Assembly (NCBI RefSeq): GCF_000204055.1
Contig: NW_006768802.1
Coordinates: forward strand, 729,437 to 793,436
Source: Melampsora larici-populina 98AG31
Taxonomy: Eukaryota; Basidiomycota; Pucciniomycetes; Pucciniales; Melampsoraceae
Reading direction: 5' to 3'
DNA: 64,000 nt
The position numbers and the translations under genes are program-made. Each line of letters opens with the position of its first letter. Within the stretch, counting starts at the first letter, position 1. Under the pieces are notes generated by a model. It ran no database searches. It was not told where the DNA came from and saw only the letters and a program-made list of their open reading frames with translations. Shown in pieces: positions 35,129-46,007 of this stretch.

Positions 35129-36129
35129 GTGCTAGCTCAGATCCGCTGCCAGGATCAATTGAAAAATCGTGACTCCTCATCTACTATTATGCTTTGTTCC
35201 AATTTCATGTATTGAATAACCTATAAATCGGCTTCAGAACCTTTAAATCGGCTTTGTATCGTGTGCTGGCACTTTTGATTCTCTTTTTTTTCTAATAGAA
35301 GTTATGTACAAGATGCTGAACTCATACCAGCCAGTTTCAGAAACAACATCATCGAATTGTGTGCATCCAGTTGAAGTGTGGGAGCAAGATCTCAATAAAT
35401 CATTGCTTGGGGATCTTCACTTCATATCCACCTATAAATCATGACCCTCAGCTAAAAGTCAAATAACTAGGCTGACGAAACGACTCAATTGAACGCAGTA
35501 AAGCTGGAAATTCAATACCCTTATAGCTCAATGACATCAGTCTTTTTTATTGATAACGTATATTGAGGTTGGATCAATTTACATGTCGGCCCTGAGATGT
35601 TGTTCATGCTGGTCGCACGACCCAAAAATTGTCAAGTATTATTTTTCAAAACGCTCTGATGGTAATACAATTGCAAAAGAGATAAAGTTGATCTGAGACA
35701 CCCGATGTTTTCATCCTTTGCTCAGAGGCGTCATTGAGCCTCATTGAGCTTGGTGACTTGGTGAATCGTGATACTGTCCAGATTTCAAGGTATAAGTCAG
35801 GATGGATCACATATTTCTTCAAATGTGGGGTTATATCGTGTAATCCAAGGTAGGAGCTTGAAGTTCTCTGAAACATCTGCTTGCTGATTTCAGATCTGGT
35901 GGTATTAATTCTTGAGTTAGTCAGATTTTTGTGGGACTACCTTTCCCTCTCGTGAAAAGATTCCTACTATTTTTTGAGATTGCTAAAGAGAGTAAGCTCC
36001 AGGGAAGCAGGAGGCGCTTTGAGCTGGCCACTCCAAAAGATATAGGGAGAATGGAATGGCTTGGGACATAAGATTTCCTCTACGAAAAACCAACCTTCCG
36101 TGCCAGAAATCATACCTCGGCAAGGATTA
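35129..36129. other. Spacer between calmodulin 1 and the gypsy element
   Basis: It includes the calmodulin 3' UTR. No gene or repeat I can support; short frames on the minus strand (35646-35876) lack motifs. Confidence 0.5.
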
Positions 36130-36558
36130 TGTGATGATTAGGGTTGTAGGTAAAACTCAACAAGCTTTACTACTGCGTCTCAAATCGGAGAATAAGGTTT
36201 ATTTCGAAAAGCTCAATGCGGAGTCTTTTCAGAAAGCAAACGTCTCAAATCGGAGAAAGCAAATAAAGCAAACGGCAATAGTTTTCCTTAATAGGAACGA
36301 TGAAAAGGGAAGTAAGAAATATAATTATTCTGATGAGAAAAGAAACACAACAAGTTTGTAAGAGATACAAGATATATATAGATAGTAACAAAGACGAGTT
36401 GTCTAACAATAGTGCCTTGTTCCTGATTAGTAATAATATCCCATATGTCCATGCATCAACTACTAATGTTACAAGTTGTTTCTCAAAAGAACGCTAAATG
36501 GTTACTGAAAGACGGTAATTGTCATACAGGTTTTCGAACCAACTACAAGATCATGACA
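36130..36558 (-). repeat. Gypsy 3' LTR, 429 bp
   Basis: Direct repeat of 43143-43571 with three base differences noted, all in the last 80 bp on the plus strand. The plus strand reads TGTGATGATTAGGG ... AGATCATGACA. Confidence 0.95.
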
Positions 36559-36684
36559 AATTATGACCTTCCATCTACCAGACATAAAAAAACATTTTCC
36601 AAGACAGCCTTCACATACCCACGTCTTGAGTGGCTTGTTTAGGCACACAGGGGTTGGCACGTCTTCAAACGAAAAAAATATGCC

Positions 36685-37520
36685 TTACTGTAGATTACTT
36701 GTATTATCCAGATAGTCAGGATCAACACGTTGACGTGAACGCGCTATCCAAACTCCAACATCCGGTCCAGGGCCCAGTGAGGGTGACATCCTATGAAAGC
36801 GCTCGAGATAGTTGTCCAAAGTGAAAGGTAATTGAGACAGAGGTAACCACTGGTCGTCCAAAGGAGAGGCGTCATTCATTCGTATGAGGTATTCATGCAT
36901 GCCTGACGAATGTCGACGATAATCCAAAATCGTCTTGATCTGCTGTTCTTCGCGAATCAATAAATTATCCCAGCATGTCTTCTCAGCCATTGACGGCTCC
37001 TTTGACTGTCCTACAAATGGCATCAATAAGGATACATTAAACACCGGGTGTAATTGTCGTAAAGAAGAGGGTAAATCCAACTCAGCTGTGTTGCGTCCCA
37101 CCATTCGTACTATTGGAAAGGGTCCCAAACGTCTGAAGTCCAATTTGCTGTTCTGTCGTTTCGTCTTCAAGAAACGTCGTGACAACCAAACTAAGTCTCC
37201 CACGTTGTAAGCAACTTCAATCCGTCTGTCTTTGTTATAGAAACAAGCTTGAGATTCCTTTGCTTGAGTCAGATTCTCCGCCAAAGTCTCCTGTACTCTT
37301 TGAATGTGTTCCACAAAACCGTCCGCTTTTGGGCGTCCTGACAAACCTGTCAAAGAATTGAACCTAGGATGATAACCTTGCAAAGCAAAGAAGGGTGACA
37401 ATTTTGTCGAACTGGAAACTGAATTATTATAGGAGAACTCAGCTAGTGGTAATAACAAAGCCCAGTTGTCTTGATTGTTCAATACAAAGTGACGTAGATA
37501 ATCCTTCAATAAGGCATTAA
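36685..37520 (-). pseudogene. Gypsy integrase C-terminal part and chromodomain-like tail
   Basis: The frame resumes after the MITE with NALLKDYLRHFVLNNQDNW and continues through the integrase C-terminal region (VGDLVWLSRR, LGPFPIVRMV, LHPVFNVSLL). It then reaches a chromodomain-like segment (IKTILDYRR, EYLIRM, DDQWLPLSQL). Chromodomains guide integration of this class toward particular chromatin. It is cut off from the upstream integrase half by the MITE at 37521-38011, so it cannot be made as one product from this copy. Confidence 0.85.
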
Positions 37521-38011
37521 GAGCATCTCCAACGCAGACCTGCAAACGTAACGTTTCAGACATACACGTAAGGTGTATTTTACGTTTGCAGGTCTAGGTC
37601 ACAAATCGACCATCCAGCGCGGTCTGGAAACGTAACAGCTCACCATCCGTGTGAGCCTCAATATCCAGCAAACCCTGTTTCACACGGTCAGTACTCGAAA
37701 TATGAAGTACCAACCGAATATTTGCAGCAAACTGTATTGTCCCAGTATTGGACGTACATTTGGCACATGTGGTGATAAAGTCACCACATGCGTCCTATTT
37801 TCTTGTTGTCCAACCAATTGATGGCTATTTGGTGGCTCGATTGGGTGAGGGTTTGGCAACTTAGGCAGCTCAAAACGACTCAAAAATTTATACCGATTTG
37901 CGCGTTGGATGGAACGAAGCTGGATATAAAATACAGCTGTCAAAGTTTTTCCAGCAAGCTTTTTTTGGCTCTGTATTCGGTTTACAGATCAGGTCCGCGG
38001 TGGAGATGCTC
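37521..38011. mobile_element. PIF/Harbinger-type MITE nested in gypsy integrase, 491 bp
   Basis: Terminal inverted repeats of about 22 bp begin GAGCATCTCCA and end with its complement, two mismatches within. Both sides carry TAA (37518-37520 and 38012-38014), the 3-bp duplication typical of PIF/Harbinger. The interior is non-coding. The flanking gypsy codons (QTDGQVERV before, NALLKDYL after) become adjacent in frame once element plus one TAA is disregarded. Confidence 0.92.
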
Positions 38012-39323
38012 TAACCCGCTCAACCTGACCATCAGTCTGTGGATGAAAGGCCGTCGACGGCGCCGGAGAGATCTGTAGTAATTTCAAAACGCTCGTCCAG
38101 AACGAAGATACCAAAGTAGTTCCTCGATCGGAGACTATGGCATCAGGCAAACCGTGGAACCTAAACACCTGTGCAACAAACGCTTTTGCCAGTTCTTCAG
38201 CAGACCAGCTCTCCTTAGCCGGCACAAAATGCGCCACTTTAGAAAAATGATCCACCACGACCATGACTGAATCAAAAGTGTCGGAAATGGGCAATTTCAC
38301 AATAAAATCAACACCGATAGTTGACCATGGTCTGTCAGGAATAGGTAAAGGAACAAGCTGTCCTTGAGGTGCCCGATGATCAACTTTAACCTGTTGACAG
38401 CTGCTACAGCCTTTGATGAAATCCAGAACGTCTCTTCGAGCATTTGGCCAGCCAAAAGAACGTGTCAGTAAACCCAAAGTCTTCAAGGTACCCCAGTGAC
38501 CGCCGATCGTTGATTTGTGAATCTGCTTAATGATTGATATCCTCAAAGCCAATGGAACATATAACCGATCTCTCCACCACCATAATCCGTCCAGAAAGTG
38601 CAAAAATGAAGGATGAATCCCTGCAATCAGGTCATCTGCGTGATAAGAATGTTTGATGGTAACCATCAGTTCATCTGCGACAGGCATATAAGAGGAAATA
38701 TTGAAATGTCCCGGATGGCTGATGTAGATTGCATTTACGCCTATATCCTTGACTTCTCGCAGTCCCAGCAGAATAACCCTAGCAGAATCCTGTTTTCCAC
38801 AAACAAAGTCCGAGCGTCTCAATGCTGGATCAGTGGGATTCGACTTTCCAGGAGTATGCAAAATCTCGAAATTAAATTCTCCTAAAAATGATGCCCATCT
38901 TGCTTGTCTAGGTGTCAGCATTTGAGAGGTCATGAAATAACGTAAATTAGCATGATCTGACAAAACCGTGACTGGTACCTTTGTTCCCATGAGCCAAGCG
39001 CGCCAATCATGAAAACAAGCTACAATGGCTCCCAGTTCTTGGTCATGGATCTGCCATCTACGTTCTGCTTCCGTTAGTTTCTTCGAGAAATACGCCACTG
39101 GTCTGAGTTCTCCCGTTTTCGATTTCTGAGACAAGATTCCCGAATACGCATAGCCGGAGGCATCGACCTGTAACACACGAGGCAAATCGAAATCAAAGTG
39201 TAACAGAAAAGGCGCCGAGGAAAAGATTTTACGCAGCTCGTCAAATGAATCTCTCGATGATTTCAGCAGTAAACCTTTCCTTGCATCCGCCGTCTTTGCA
39301 GTCAGACTTGTCAAGGGACCCAC
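38012..39323 (-). pseudogene. Gypsy RNase H and integrase N-terminal half
   Basis: In order: RNase H (LQVDASGYAYSGILSQ, HDQELGAIV, VLSDHANL), the HHCC zinc region of integrase (HKSTIGGHWGTL, GCSSCQQVK) and the first catalytic motifs (GVDFIVKLP, IVSDRGTTLVSSFW, AFHPQTDGQVER). It ends at the MITE. Its start overlaps the preceding RT frame in a different phase: a short deletion after NFYK has shifted the frame before RVVGPLTS. Confidence 0.88.
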
Positions 39324-42300
39324 GACTCTGGAAAAGTTTGCTTATAAAAATTGGAGAATCCTAAAAAACGTTGTAGATCAGTGAGCTCCTGTGGAAATGG
39401 CCAGTCCGCTATAGTTTTCAATTTTGCTGGATCCATGCTTATGCCTTCGGTCGAGATCACAAATCCTAAAAATATCACTTCCTTTGCAAAAAATTGGCAC
39501 TTCTCAGGAGAAGCAGTTAGTTTGTGTTCCGACAACTTTGCTAATACCTGCTCAATATGTAATTCATGTTCGTCAGCATTTTTAGAAAAAATAAGAATGT
39601 CATCCAGATAAACAAAACAGAAAACGTCCAGATACTCTCGAAGTACCCACTGTATGAAACGTTGGAAGACTGCAGGTGCATTAGCCAAGCCAAATGGCAT
39701 CACGGTATATTCGAACAGACCCCAAGGAGTTCGGAAAGCCGTCTTCCATTTGTCACCTTTTGCTACACGTAATAGGTTGAAAGCCACCTTCAGATCGATC
39801 TTGGCAAAAAACTTACAGCCTCTCAACTGATTTAGCAACCAGGACATCACCGGGATTAGGTAACTATCTCGCTTTGTGATTTTGTTTAAACCACGGTAAT
39901 CAACGCAGGGTCTGTTTTTCTTACCGGGAACTTTCACAAAAAATATGGGTGCGGCAGCGGGAGATTTCGAAGGACGAACAAAGCCTTTACTTAACTGATC
40001 ATTAAGGTAGGTTTTGAGCTCACTTTGCTCATCAGGAGACAGATTATATAATCCCCCAAAGGGAGGTTTGCAACCGGGTTTTAATTCAATTGCGATATCA
40101 AACGATCTGTGGGGGGGTAATACAGATACCTGAGGGGAAAAAACATGTAAGTATCGAGTGCAACTTTTTGGAAGATTTAAGGGAAAAAACTTGGCTAGAG
40201 TGGGATTCAGGGTGATTGAAGGGGTTTCTTGGGAAAAAGTCGATGCTGTCGGAGCTTTGGAAGAGGAGAAAGAAATGGGTAAAGAATCTTGCTCACAATA
40301 AACTACTGCTAAATCTACCAACTCTTCTTCAACTACAACTGCGGACAACACTTTCTCTCCAATACCTAGCCACCTTCTGTTCTTATTCATCCACAGCGTC
40401 GCACCATTCTCTTCCATCCAAGGTAGTCCTAAAATAACGTCATTTCCTCCACCTAGCTTAGTCACTCCTAATTTCGCCTTCAACCTTGTTTCTTTGCCTT
40501 CAACGTCATTCATAGACAGCAAACCACACCACTCTTTCGTCACTCTCTTCGCCGGACCTCCATCAAAACCCAAAACGTTCTGTGGAATGAACTTCTTGTT
40601 CAGATTCAAATGATGTAAGTCAGCAAATTCCGCATCAATAAAACTGTCACTTGCTCCAGTGTCAACAAGTGCCATGATTGCTACGGGAAGATTTTGAGAA
40701 ATGATACTGAGAGGAATTAAGAACCGACGCAGTCTGTTCACATCGGATTGAATGCGGATCGCATCTACTTGGACATCTTGACTCATTGGTTGACTTTGAG
40801 AGCTTGAAGGAAGAGGGTAAGCTGGTGATCCTAAACTTTCCCAATAAGCTTCAACTAGTCGTCCAGTTTCTTCAATGACCTCTGTCGGTAAAGCTGCATA
40901 TTCCAATTCTTCTAATTGCATTGCTGAGATTTGAGTCGGAGAGGTATGTCGTCCATCTGATGGTAATTTCATTGAAGTACAGAGCACCTTCAATTTCTCT
41001 TTGACACACACATAAGGATTAGGACACGACTGTTTACCTTTCAAAGAACGTAAACATTTGTGTTCATCATCATAGGGCTTCAAACAATCGTAACATAAGT
41101 TCTTCTCATTGCAGATACGTCGAATCACCGGGAACGGATTGGAACCACTTCTCTCCAAGGATACCGCATTCACATTGATGTCCATCGGAACAGGTCCATT
41201 AGTCTGTTGATTAATAGGGTTCTGATGGTGTTGAGGATGGCGATAACTTTCTCCAGGTGTTCGCAGATGAGGATGATTGTGAGCGACTTTCGATCGTAAG
41301 TACAGTATGTCCGCCGCTTCGAGAGCCATTGCCTGCTTGCAAAGTAAATCAGTTTCCCGTACCCAACCTGCAATCCTCGTAGCTTCCAATTGAATACTGG
41401 GATGCAATCCTTCTACATACTGAAGGATCTTGTCTTCTTCCGATTTCTTCACATGCAAACTCAATTGCTCAAACTTTGCATTGTAGTCGATGATCGAAAG
41501 CTTTCCTTGTTTACAAGCGTCCAATTCTTCTCTAGCCGTCTTGTCCGAGTTCTTGTCACCGAATTTGTAGATCAATTCATCCAAAAAAATTGCCAATGAT
41601 GCCAGTTCCGGAAGTACGTAATCTAAGCTTTTCAAATTACCATACAAACTTTGTACACCTTGTTGAAATGCATTACGTTCGAGTAATCCCATAAACCAAA
41701 TTTGCATACTTGAAGGAGTTGAAGTAGGCGAAGTGAAGTGACGGGCAATCCAATTTATCTTCATTTTATCATCATGTAGAGTGATTTGATCTAGCTCGTC
41801 ATGAATTTCCACCAAGAACTGCTTCAATCCTTTATTATCTCCAAAAAACCTCAAGTTATCACAGATCTTTGGCGCTCTGTTGTCTGTGATGTACGAATTG
41901 GGCATCCTTGAAGGTGGTCGTTGCAAGGGAGCGGTCTGATTGGTTGTTTGAGGGATCGGTTGTTGCAAGGGAACTTGATAAGCATGAGTAGGTGGTATGG
42001 GGCCGGTTTGAAATTGTTGCTGAGGGTGAACATACTGAGCCTGAGGCGGTGGGACAAAATGATTGGGGACGAATTGATTGTGAATTGGGGGAACAGATTG
42101 TTGATTAGGGTATTGCTGGTGATTGTGATTCGGTTGGAAAGACAGTGGTTGTTGGAACACTTGTGGGTGAAAGGCTGGGGCTGCACCTGTCATTCGTGCG
42201 GTAAAATGCTGTTGCGGGATCTGAGCATTCTGATGACCTGGTTGATGTGCAAAAGATATACTGTTAGTCCTGAAATCCAAGTTGTTCAATCCTTGAGCTA

Positions 42301-42487
42301 GTCGAGAAACAGGGGACTGAGAATGGGGAAGACGATTGAACTGATTGATGAGATGAGGACGAGGGGAATCAAGTAAAATAGCGTGGGGGTCCGATAGCTC
42401 ACTGCCTGGCACTTGATGCGGTGGGAGATCTCTACCAAAAATGGAAGAAATAGCAGGACTGTCTCTACCTTCGCGCCAAGGATTCAT
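39311..42487 (-). CDS. Gypsy Gag-protease-reverse transcriptase
   Basis: The first ATG is at 42487. N-terminal Pro/Gln-rich region, then a retrotransposon Gag core (REELDACKQGKLSIIDYNAKF), a Cys/His cluster (CNEKNLCYDCLKPYDDEHKC), an aspartic protease (ALVDTGASDSFID) and a reverse transcriptase (CVDYRGLNKITKRDSY, MPFGLANAPAVFQRF, FVYLDDILIF). It ends prematurely at the RT/RNase H border because of a frame break, so downstream enzymes are not fused to it in this copy. The order RT, RNase H, integrase defines Ty3/gypsy. The protein functions in virus-like particles during retrotransposition. Confidence 0.9.
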   Translation of the reverse strand: MNPWREGRDSPAISSIFGRDLPPHQVPGSELSDPHAILLDSPRPHLINQFNRLPHSQSPVSRLAQGLNNLDFRTNSISFAHQPGHQNAQIPQQHFTARMTGAAPAFHPQVFQQPLSFQPNHNHQQYPNQQSVPPIHNQFVPNHFVPPPQAQYVHPQQQFQTGPIPPTHAYQVPLQQPIPQTTNQTAPLQRPPSRMPNSYITDNRAPKICDNLRFFGDNKGLKQFLVEIHDELDQITLHDDKMKINWIARHFTSPTSTPSSMQIWFMGLLERNAFQQGVQSLYGNLKSLDYVLPELASLAIFLDELIYKFGDKNSDKTAREELDACKQGKLSIIDYNAKFEQLSLHVKKSEEDKILQYVEGLHPSIQLEATRIAGWVRETDLLCKQAMALEAADILYLRSKVAHNHPHLRTPGESYRHPQHHQNPINQQTNGPVPMDINVNAVSLERSGSNPFPVIRRICNEKNLCYDCLKPYDDEHKCLRSLKGKQSCPNPYVCVKEKLKVLCTSMKLPSDGRHTSPTQISAMQLEELEYAALPTEVIEETGRLVEAYWESLGSPAYPLPSSSQSQPMSQDVQVDAIRIQSDVNRLRRFLIPLSIISQNLPVAIMALVDTGASDSFIDAEFADLHHLNLNKKFIPQNVLGFDGGPAKRVTKEWCGLLSMNDVEGKETRLKAKLGVTKLGGGNDVILGLPWMEENGATLWMNKNRRWLGIGEKVLSAVVVEEELVDLAVVYCEQDSLPISFSSSKAPTASTFSQETPSITLNPTLAKFFPLNLPKSCTRYLHVFSPQVSVLPPHRSFDIAIELKPGCKPPFGGLYNLSPDEQSELKTYLNDQLSKGFVRPSKSPAAAPIFFVKVPGKKNRPCVDYRGLNKITKRDSYLIPVMSWLLNQLRGCKFFAKIDLKVAFNLLRVAKGDKWKTAFRTPWGLFEYTVMPFGLANAPAVFQRFIQWVLREYLDVFCFVYLDDILIFSKNADEHELHIEQVLAKLSEHKLTASPEKCQFFAKEVIFLGFVISTEGISMDPAKLKTIADWPFPQELTDLQRFLGFSNFYKQTFPESWVP

Positions 42488-42496
42488 CTTTATCAA

Positions 42497-43087
42497 TTAA
42501 TCCGTGAAACCGAAAAACTCCAAAAAATAGCTTGAATCGATAAGAAGGCCTCTTTCTAAAAGATTCCTAAGGAAAGTTCTGAAGGGAGTTGATTCTGTGA
42601 CTGCTAATTCTTGAAATCGATCTACCAGAGATTGAGATGGTGAAACACTATTTCTTGGGGAAAGAGTGGGCGAAAGTGGTGTTGGGATCGGCGCGAATAC
42701 TGGTAATGAATCCAATGAAGTTCCAGGAGTTCGATTAACTTCTCGATAACGGTTGAGTCGTTCGAAGTAAAGTCTCTCGTATTCTAGTCTTTCAAGAGAT
42801 AGATAATGATTCAACGCGTCAACGGTGAGAGGGTGAGGGATGAGTTGATTTGAAAAGGGGTTGTGATGAGGATAATAAAAGTAGGGTAGAAGTTTGAAAT
42901 TATCGAGTAATTCGGTCGATGAGATATTAAAAAATGGGGATTCCAATGGACAATTAAAATAAGGTAATTCTTCCAATGACGATAATAAATCTTCGCTCGA
43001 GAATTTTACAGTATCAGCAGCGAAATTGAGATCCGGTCCGTTGGTGAATATGTAAGCCTGAGAAAGGTCGATGATTTCCAATGACAT
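42497..43087 (-). CDS. Gypsy first ORF, 196 aa, same frame as Gag-Pol
   Basis: This ATG-initiated frame starts 56 nt inside the 5' LTR and ends in TAA. It has the same phase as the following Gag frame, whose first ATG lies 9 nt beyond the stop. The product is rich in Leu, Tyr, Phe and Pro (ELPYFNCP, LLPYFYYPHHNPF) and has no recognised domain. It may be the true Gag N-terminus interrupted by a leaky or newly mutated stop, or a separate leader protein. Confidence 0.7.
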   Translation of the reverse strand: MSLEIIDLSQAYIFTNGPDLNFAADTVKFSSEDLLSSLEELPYFNCPLESPFFNISSTELLDNFKLLPYFYYPHHNPFSNQLIPHPLTVDALNHYLSLERLEYERLYFERLNRYREVNRTPGTSLDSLPVFAPIPTPLSPTLSPRNSVSPSQSLVDRFQELAVTESTPFRTFLRNLLERGLLIDSSYFLEFFGFTD

Positions 43088-43129
43088 AAAAAACTTCTTT
43101 CCAAAAAAAATTATCCGATCAGAATGAAG

Positions 43130-43139
43130 ATCAGAATAA
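43130..43139 (-). promoter_or_regulatory. Candidate gypsy self-priming site
   Basis: On the minus strand, 3 nt after the 5' LTR, TTATTCTGAT is fully complementary to ATCAGAATAA inside the LTR (43338-43347, minus strand). The latter lies about 38 nt downstream of a TATATATA box (43385-43393), where transcription would start. No tRNA 3'-end match (TGG...) is seen at the LTR edge. The arrangement matches self-priming of the Tf1/sushi group. Confidence 0.5.
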
Positions 43140-43142
43140 AAA

Positions 43143-43571
43143 TGTGATGATTAGGGTTGTAGGTAAAACTCAACAAGCTTTACTACTGCGTCTCAAATCG
43201 GAGAATAAGGTTTATTTCGAAAAGCTCAATGCGGAGTCTTTTCAGAAAGCAAACGTCTCAAATCGGAGAAAGCAAATAAAGCAAACGGCAATAGTTTTCC
43301 TTAATAGGAACGATGAAAAGGGAAGTAAGAAATATAATTATTCTGATGAGAAAAGAAACACAACAAGTTTGTAAGAGATACAAGATATATATAGATAGTA
43401 ACAAAGACGAGTTGTCTAACAATAGTGCCTTGTTCCTGATTAGTAATAATATCCCATATGTCCATGCATCAACTACTAATGTTACAAGTTGTTTCTCAAA
43501 AGAATGCTAAATGGTTACTGAAAGACGGTAATCGTCATACAGGTTTTCGAACCAACTACGAGATCATGACA
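43143..43571 (-). repeat. Gypsy 5' LTR, 429 bp
   Basis: Upstream LTR for the minus-strand element. It includes a TATATATA box at 43385-43393 that is a plausible promoter. Confidence 0.95.
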
Positions 43572-43576
43572 GATTA

Positions 43577-44023
43577 GTTCTCAATAAATGCCGAGGTAGG
43601 AGCGGACTTTATCAAGTCAAAGGATATCCACCACTACATATCGATAATTAGGAGGATGTGATTTTTTGCAGACAAGATGACACCGGTATAGAACAATTCT
43701 CTGCATCTTTTGCTGGACATCAATTTATTGAATAGGAATATTGAACTAAGAGAGAAGCAAAAGAAGACAAACAAATACGGAAACTGCGCTTGGGTATGCT
43801 GTCATCTTTGAAGTTGTCTGCTGAGGCTTCTGTCAAGCTAGGTGATTCATTGGGTTTTTCTTCTCCCCTTGACCTGCGTGATGCTGTGATGCTGCGATGC
43901 TGTGATAGTCCCTGTGACTTTACCCGTTCCCTAGTACGTCGACACGCGTATTTAACAACTTCAAACACCCAATCAGTCGGTGTGTGCAAAATTCCCCCTT
44001 CCCATTCCGAACTATATACAAGT
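43577..44023. other. Calmodulin 2 upstream region
   Basis: No gene is supported. A short stretch (43590-43660) reads like an eroded coding fragment but is stopped and has no diagnostic motif. A CTATATACA motif lies just before the calmodulin ATG. Confidence 0.45.
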
Positions 44024-44982
44024 ATGGCTGATCAATTGGTATGTAGTCTTCTTCCTACTTGCTATTACTTTTCTTGATGCCACAGAGTTGTCCCTCTCCA
44101 ACCTTCCTTGAGCAGAACTGCTCAATATCCAAGAGTTCTTGCAAGTTTCTTAGCTATAGAGCTCTCACTATGGCCTTTGGGCTTGGCTTGATTGTTCAGC
44201 GGAATATACTCATACTATGCATATCTAAGATCATACATCTACTACTAGCAGCCTCATTGCGTGATCTGTGGTGAATGCGTTTTGCTAATCAAAACTGATT
44301 GGTTTAATCCCTTCTCTAGACAGAAGAACAGATTTCTGAGTTCAAGGAAGCTTTCTCTCACTTTGATAAAGATGGCGATGGAACTATCACTGCCAAAGAG
44401 CTCGGAACAGTGATGCGCAATCTAGGTCAGAATCCTACTGAGGCCGAAATCATCGAGATGATCAATGATGGTCCGTAGATTGTATCCATCCAGATGCACT
44501 TATCTTAAGATTGGATCACAGAGCAGTAGCTGATTTCTCAAAACATGTTTCTAGTGGACGCTGATGGAGACGGTTTAATCGACTTTCCAGAATATTTGAT
44601 CATGATGGCACGACAGATGTGAGTTCACGCCTCTCCTATAAAGCAATCATCACTTGATGGTCTAATTGAATTAAGGTGCCTACAGGAAGGACCCCAATTC
44701 AGAAGACGATATTCGTCACGCGTTCCAAGTCTTTGCTCAAGACGGTAATGGATTCATCAGCGCTGCAGAGCTCAAACAGGTGATGGCGAACCTGGGTAAG
44801 TCACTTTCACCTTTGCCAACCGTAATTGTTGACCTTGCTGAGCTATCTTGGTGGTCAATCTACGTCGGATTCTAGGTGAAACACTTTCTGATCAAGAAAT
44901 TGAGGAGATGATGGGGGAAGCCGATGTGGATGGTGACGGTTCTATTGATTATGAAGAATTTGTGCTGAGGCTGAGCAAATGA
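44024..44982 (+). CDS. Calmodulin-like, copy 2, EF-hand 3 altered, 5 exons
   Basis: Exons 44024-44038, 44320-44470, 44555-44618, 44686-44795 and 44876-44982 give 148 aa with the same splice positions as copy 1. EF loops 1, 2 and 4 look usable ([36 protein letters not shown]). Loop 3 reads [12 protein letters not shown]: the Asp at position 1, a direct Ca2+ ligand, is Ala. The C-terminus ends FVLRLSK, losing the paired Met of canonical calmodulin that contact targets. It is therefore likely a specialised or decaying Ca2+ sensor. Its frame is intact, arguing for expression at least until recently. Confidence 0.93.
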
Positions 44983-46007
44983 GTCCTACATGATACTCTT
45001 TGGCATTTGTCGTCTTCCAGTATTCAATAACCTATAAATCAGTTGCCTCTTAGAATTAGGAGATCTTGATTTGAAAGACTTCCTCAAGGTGAATATCTCA
45101 AGTTGACTTGTGGGAGTGAAATGGCTCAAGAATCAAGATGAACAAAGGAAGTGTTGCTTGGGGCTTTTAACTGAATCAACTCCTTATCCAGCTTGATATT
45201 TTCACCATCACTTGATAGTCCAATAATCAGCTTGATGAAAAAACAAAATTGTACAAAGCAAGTCCGGAGATTGCATGCAAGAGGGTATTGATCATGCATA
45301 TTGTGTTAGAACCAACACGAATGCCATCCCTATGATATTCTTCATTGCAGATTCATGGCTCATAGAGGCTTGCCCATTCTGAGTACATACAATATAGCCA
45401 GTTGTGAAGTATTGTTGAAGAGAATCTGAAACAAAGGAAATAAAATTGATTTGATAATAGATGTCGGCACCGACTGACCACCTTACGGCAAATGGGAATG
45501 GGGAATTGCAACGGCTGGGGATTCAAGATTCCTTCTTCCAGAGATGACAACCTTCTGTTCCAAAAAAACAATCTTTTCGAGTAAGTCCGTCGTAGTCTTC
45601 CTTCGGCGAGGGCTAATTCTCGATAATTAACAACTACACATATTATTGAAAATTAAATTAATGGAAGTTTTCGGAGATTACACAGTTTGTTTATATTCTC
45701 TTGCGCATCGTAATTGCCTGAAGAGAAAGAAACTATAACAAACATGGGAGAGGAACAAAGCAAAAGAAAGAAATGAAGTATACATAGACTAGGCTTTAAG
45801 CTTTGTAGCGTTACTTCTTTTGAAGGGGGACGTTAGCCAAGTTGTTATATTTTGGTTTTCTCTTCTCAGAATGCTAAGTTGTAAATAACCGTTTATGCCC
45901 GCAATGCTGTGTACCTTTGACTGAGTCTGTACCAACTTTAAACGCCGATTCGGTCGGTGACCACTCTGATTCTCCCTGCCCTTTATCCAACTCTAGAGTC
46001 TATAACC
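44983..46007. other. Spacer between calmodulin copies 2 and 3
   Basis: No supported gene. It should hold the 3' UTR of copy 2 and the promoter of copy 3; short minus-strand frames lack motifs. Confidence 0.5.

Larger units (their letters stand above)
36130..43571 (-). mobile_element. Ty3/gypsy chromovirus-like retrotransposon, 7442 bp with nested MITE
   Basis: Direct 429-bp LTRs at both ends are bracketed by the 5-bp duplication GATTA (36125-36129 and 43572-43576). By eye the LTRs differ at three positions (about 99.3% identity), so insertion is recent. Coding is on the minus strand: a first frame, then Gag-protease-RT, then RNase H-integrase, then a chromodomain-like tail. It is damaged by a 491-bp MITE in the integrase and a frame break between RT and RNase H. 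It inserted between calmodulin copies 1 and 2. Confidence 0.95.

Noticed and set aside
36056..36642. Plus-strand frames in the gypsy LTR, repeated at 43144-43510
   Set aside because: They recur because the LTR recurs; no known protein motif and they cross the LTR border.
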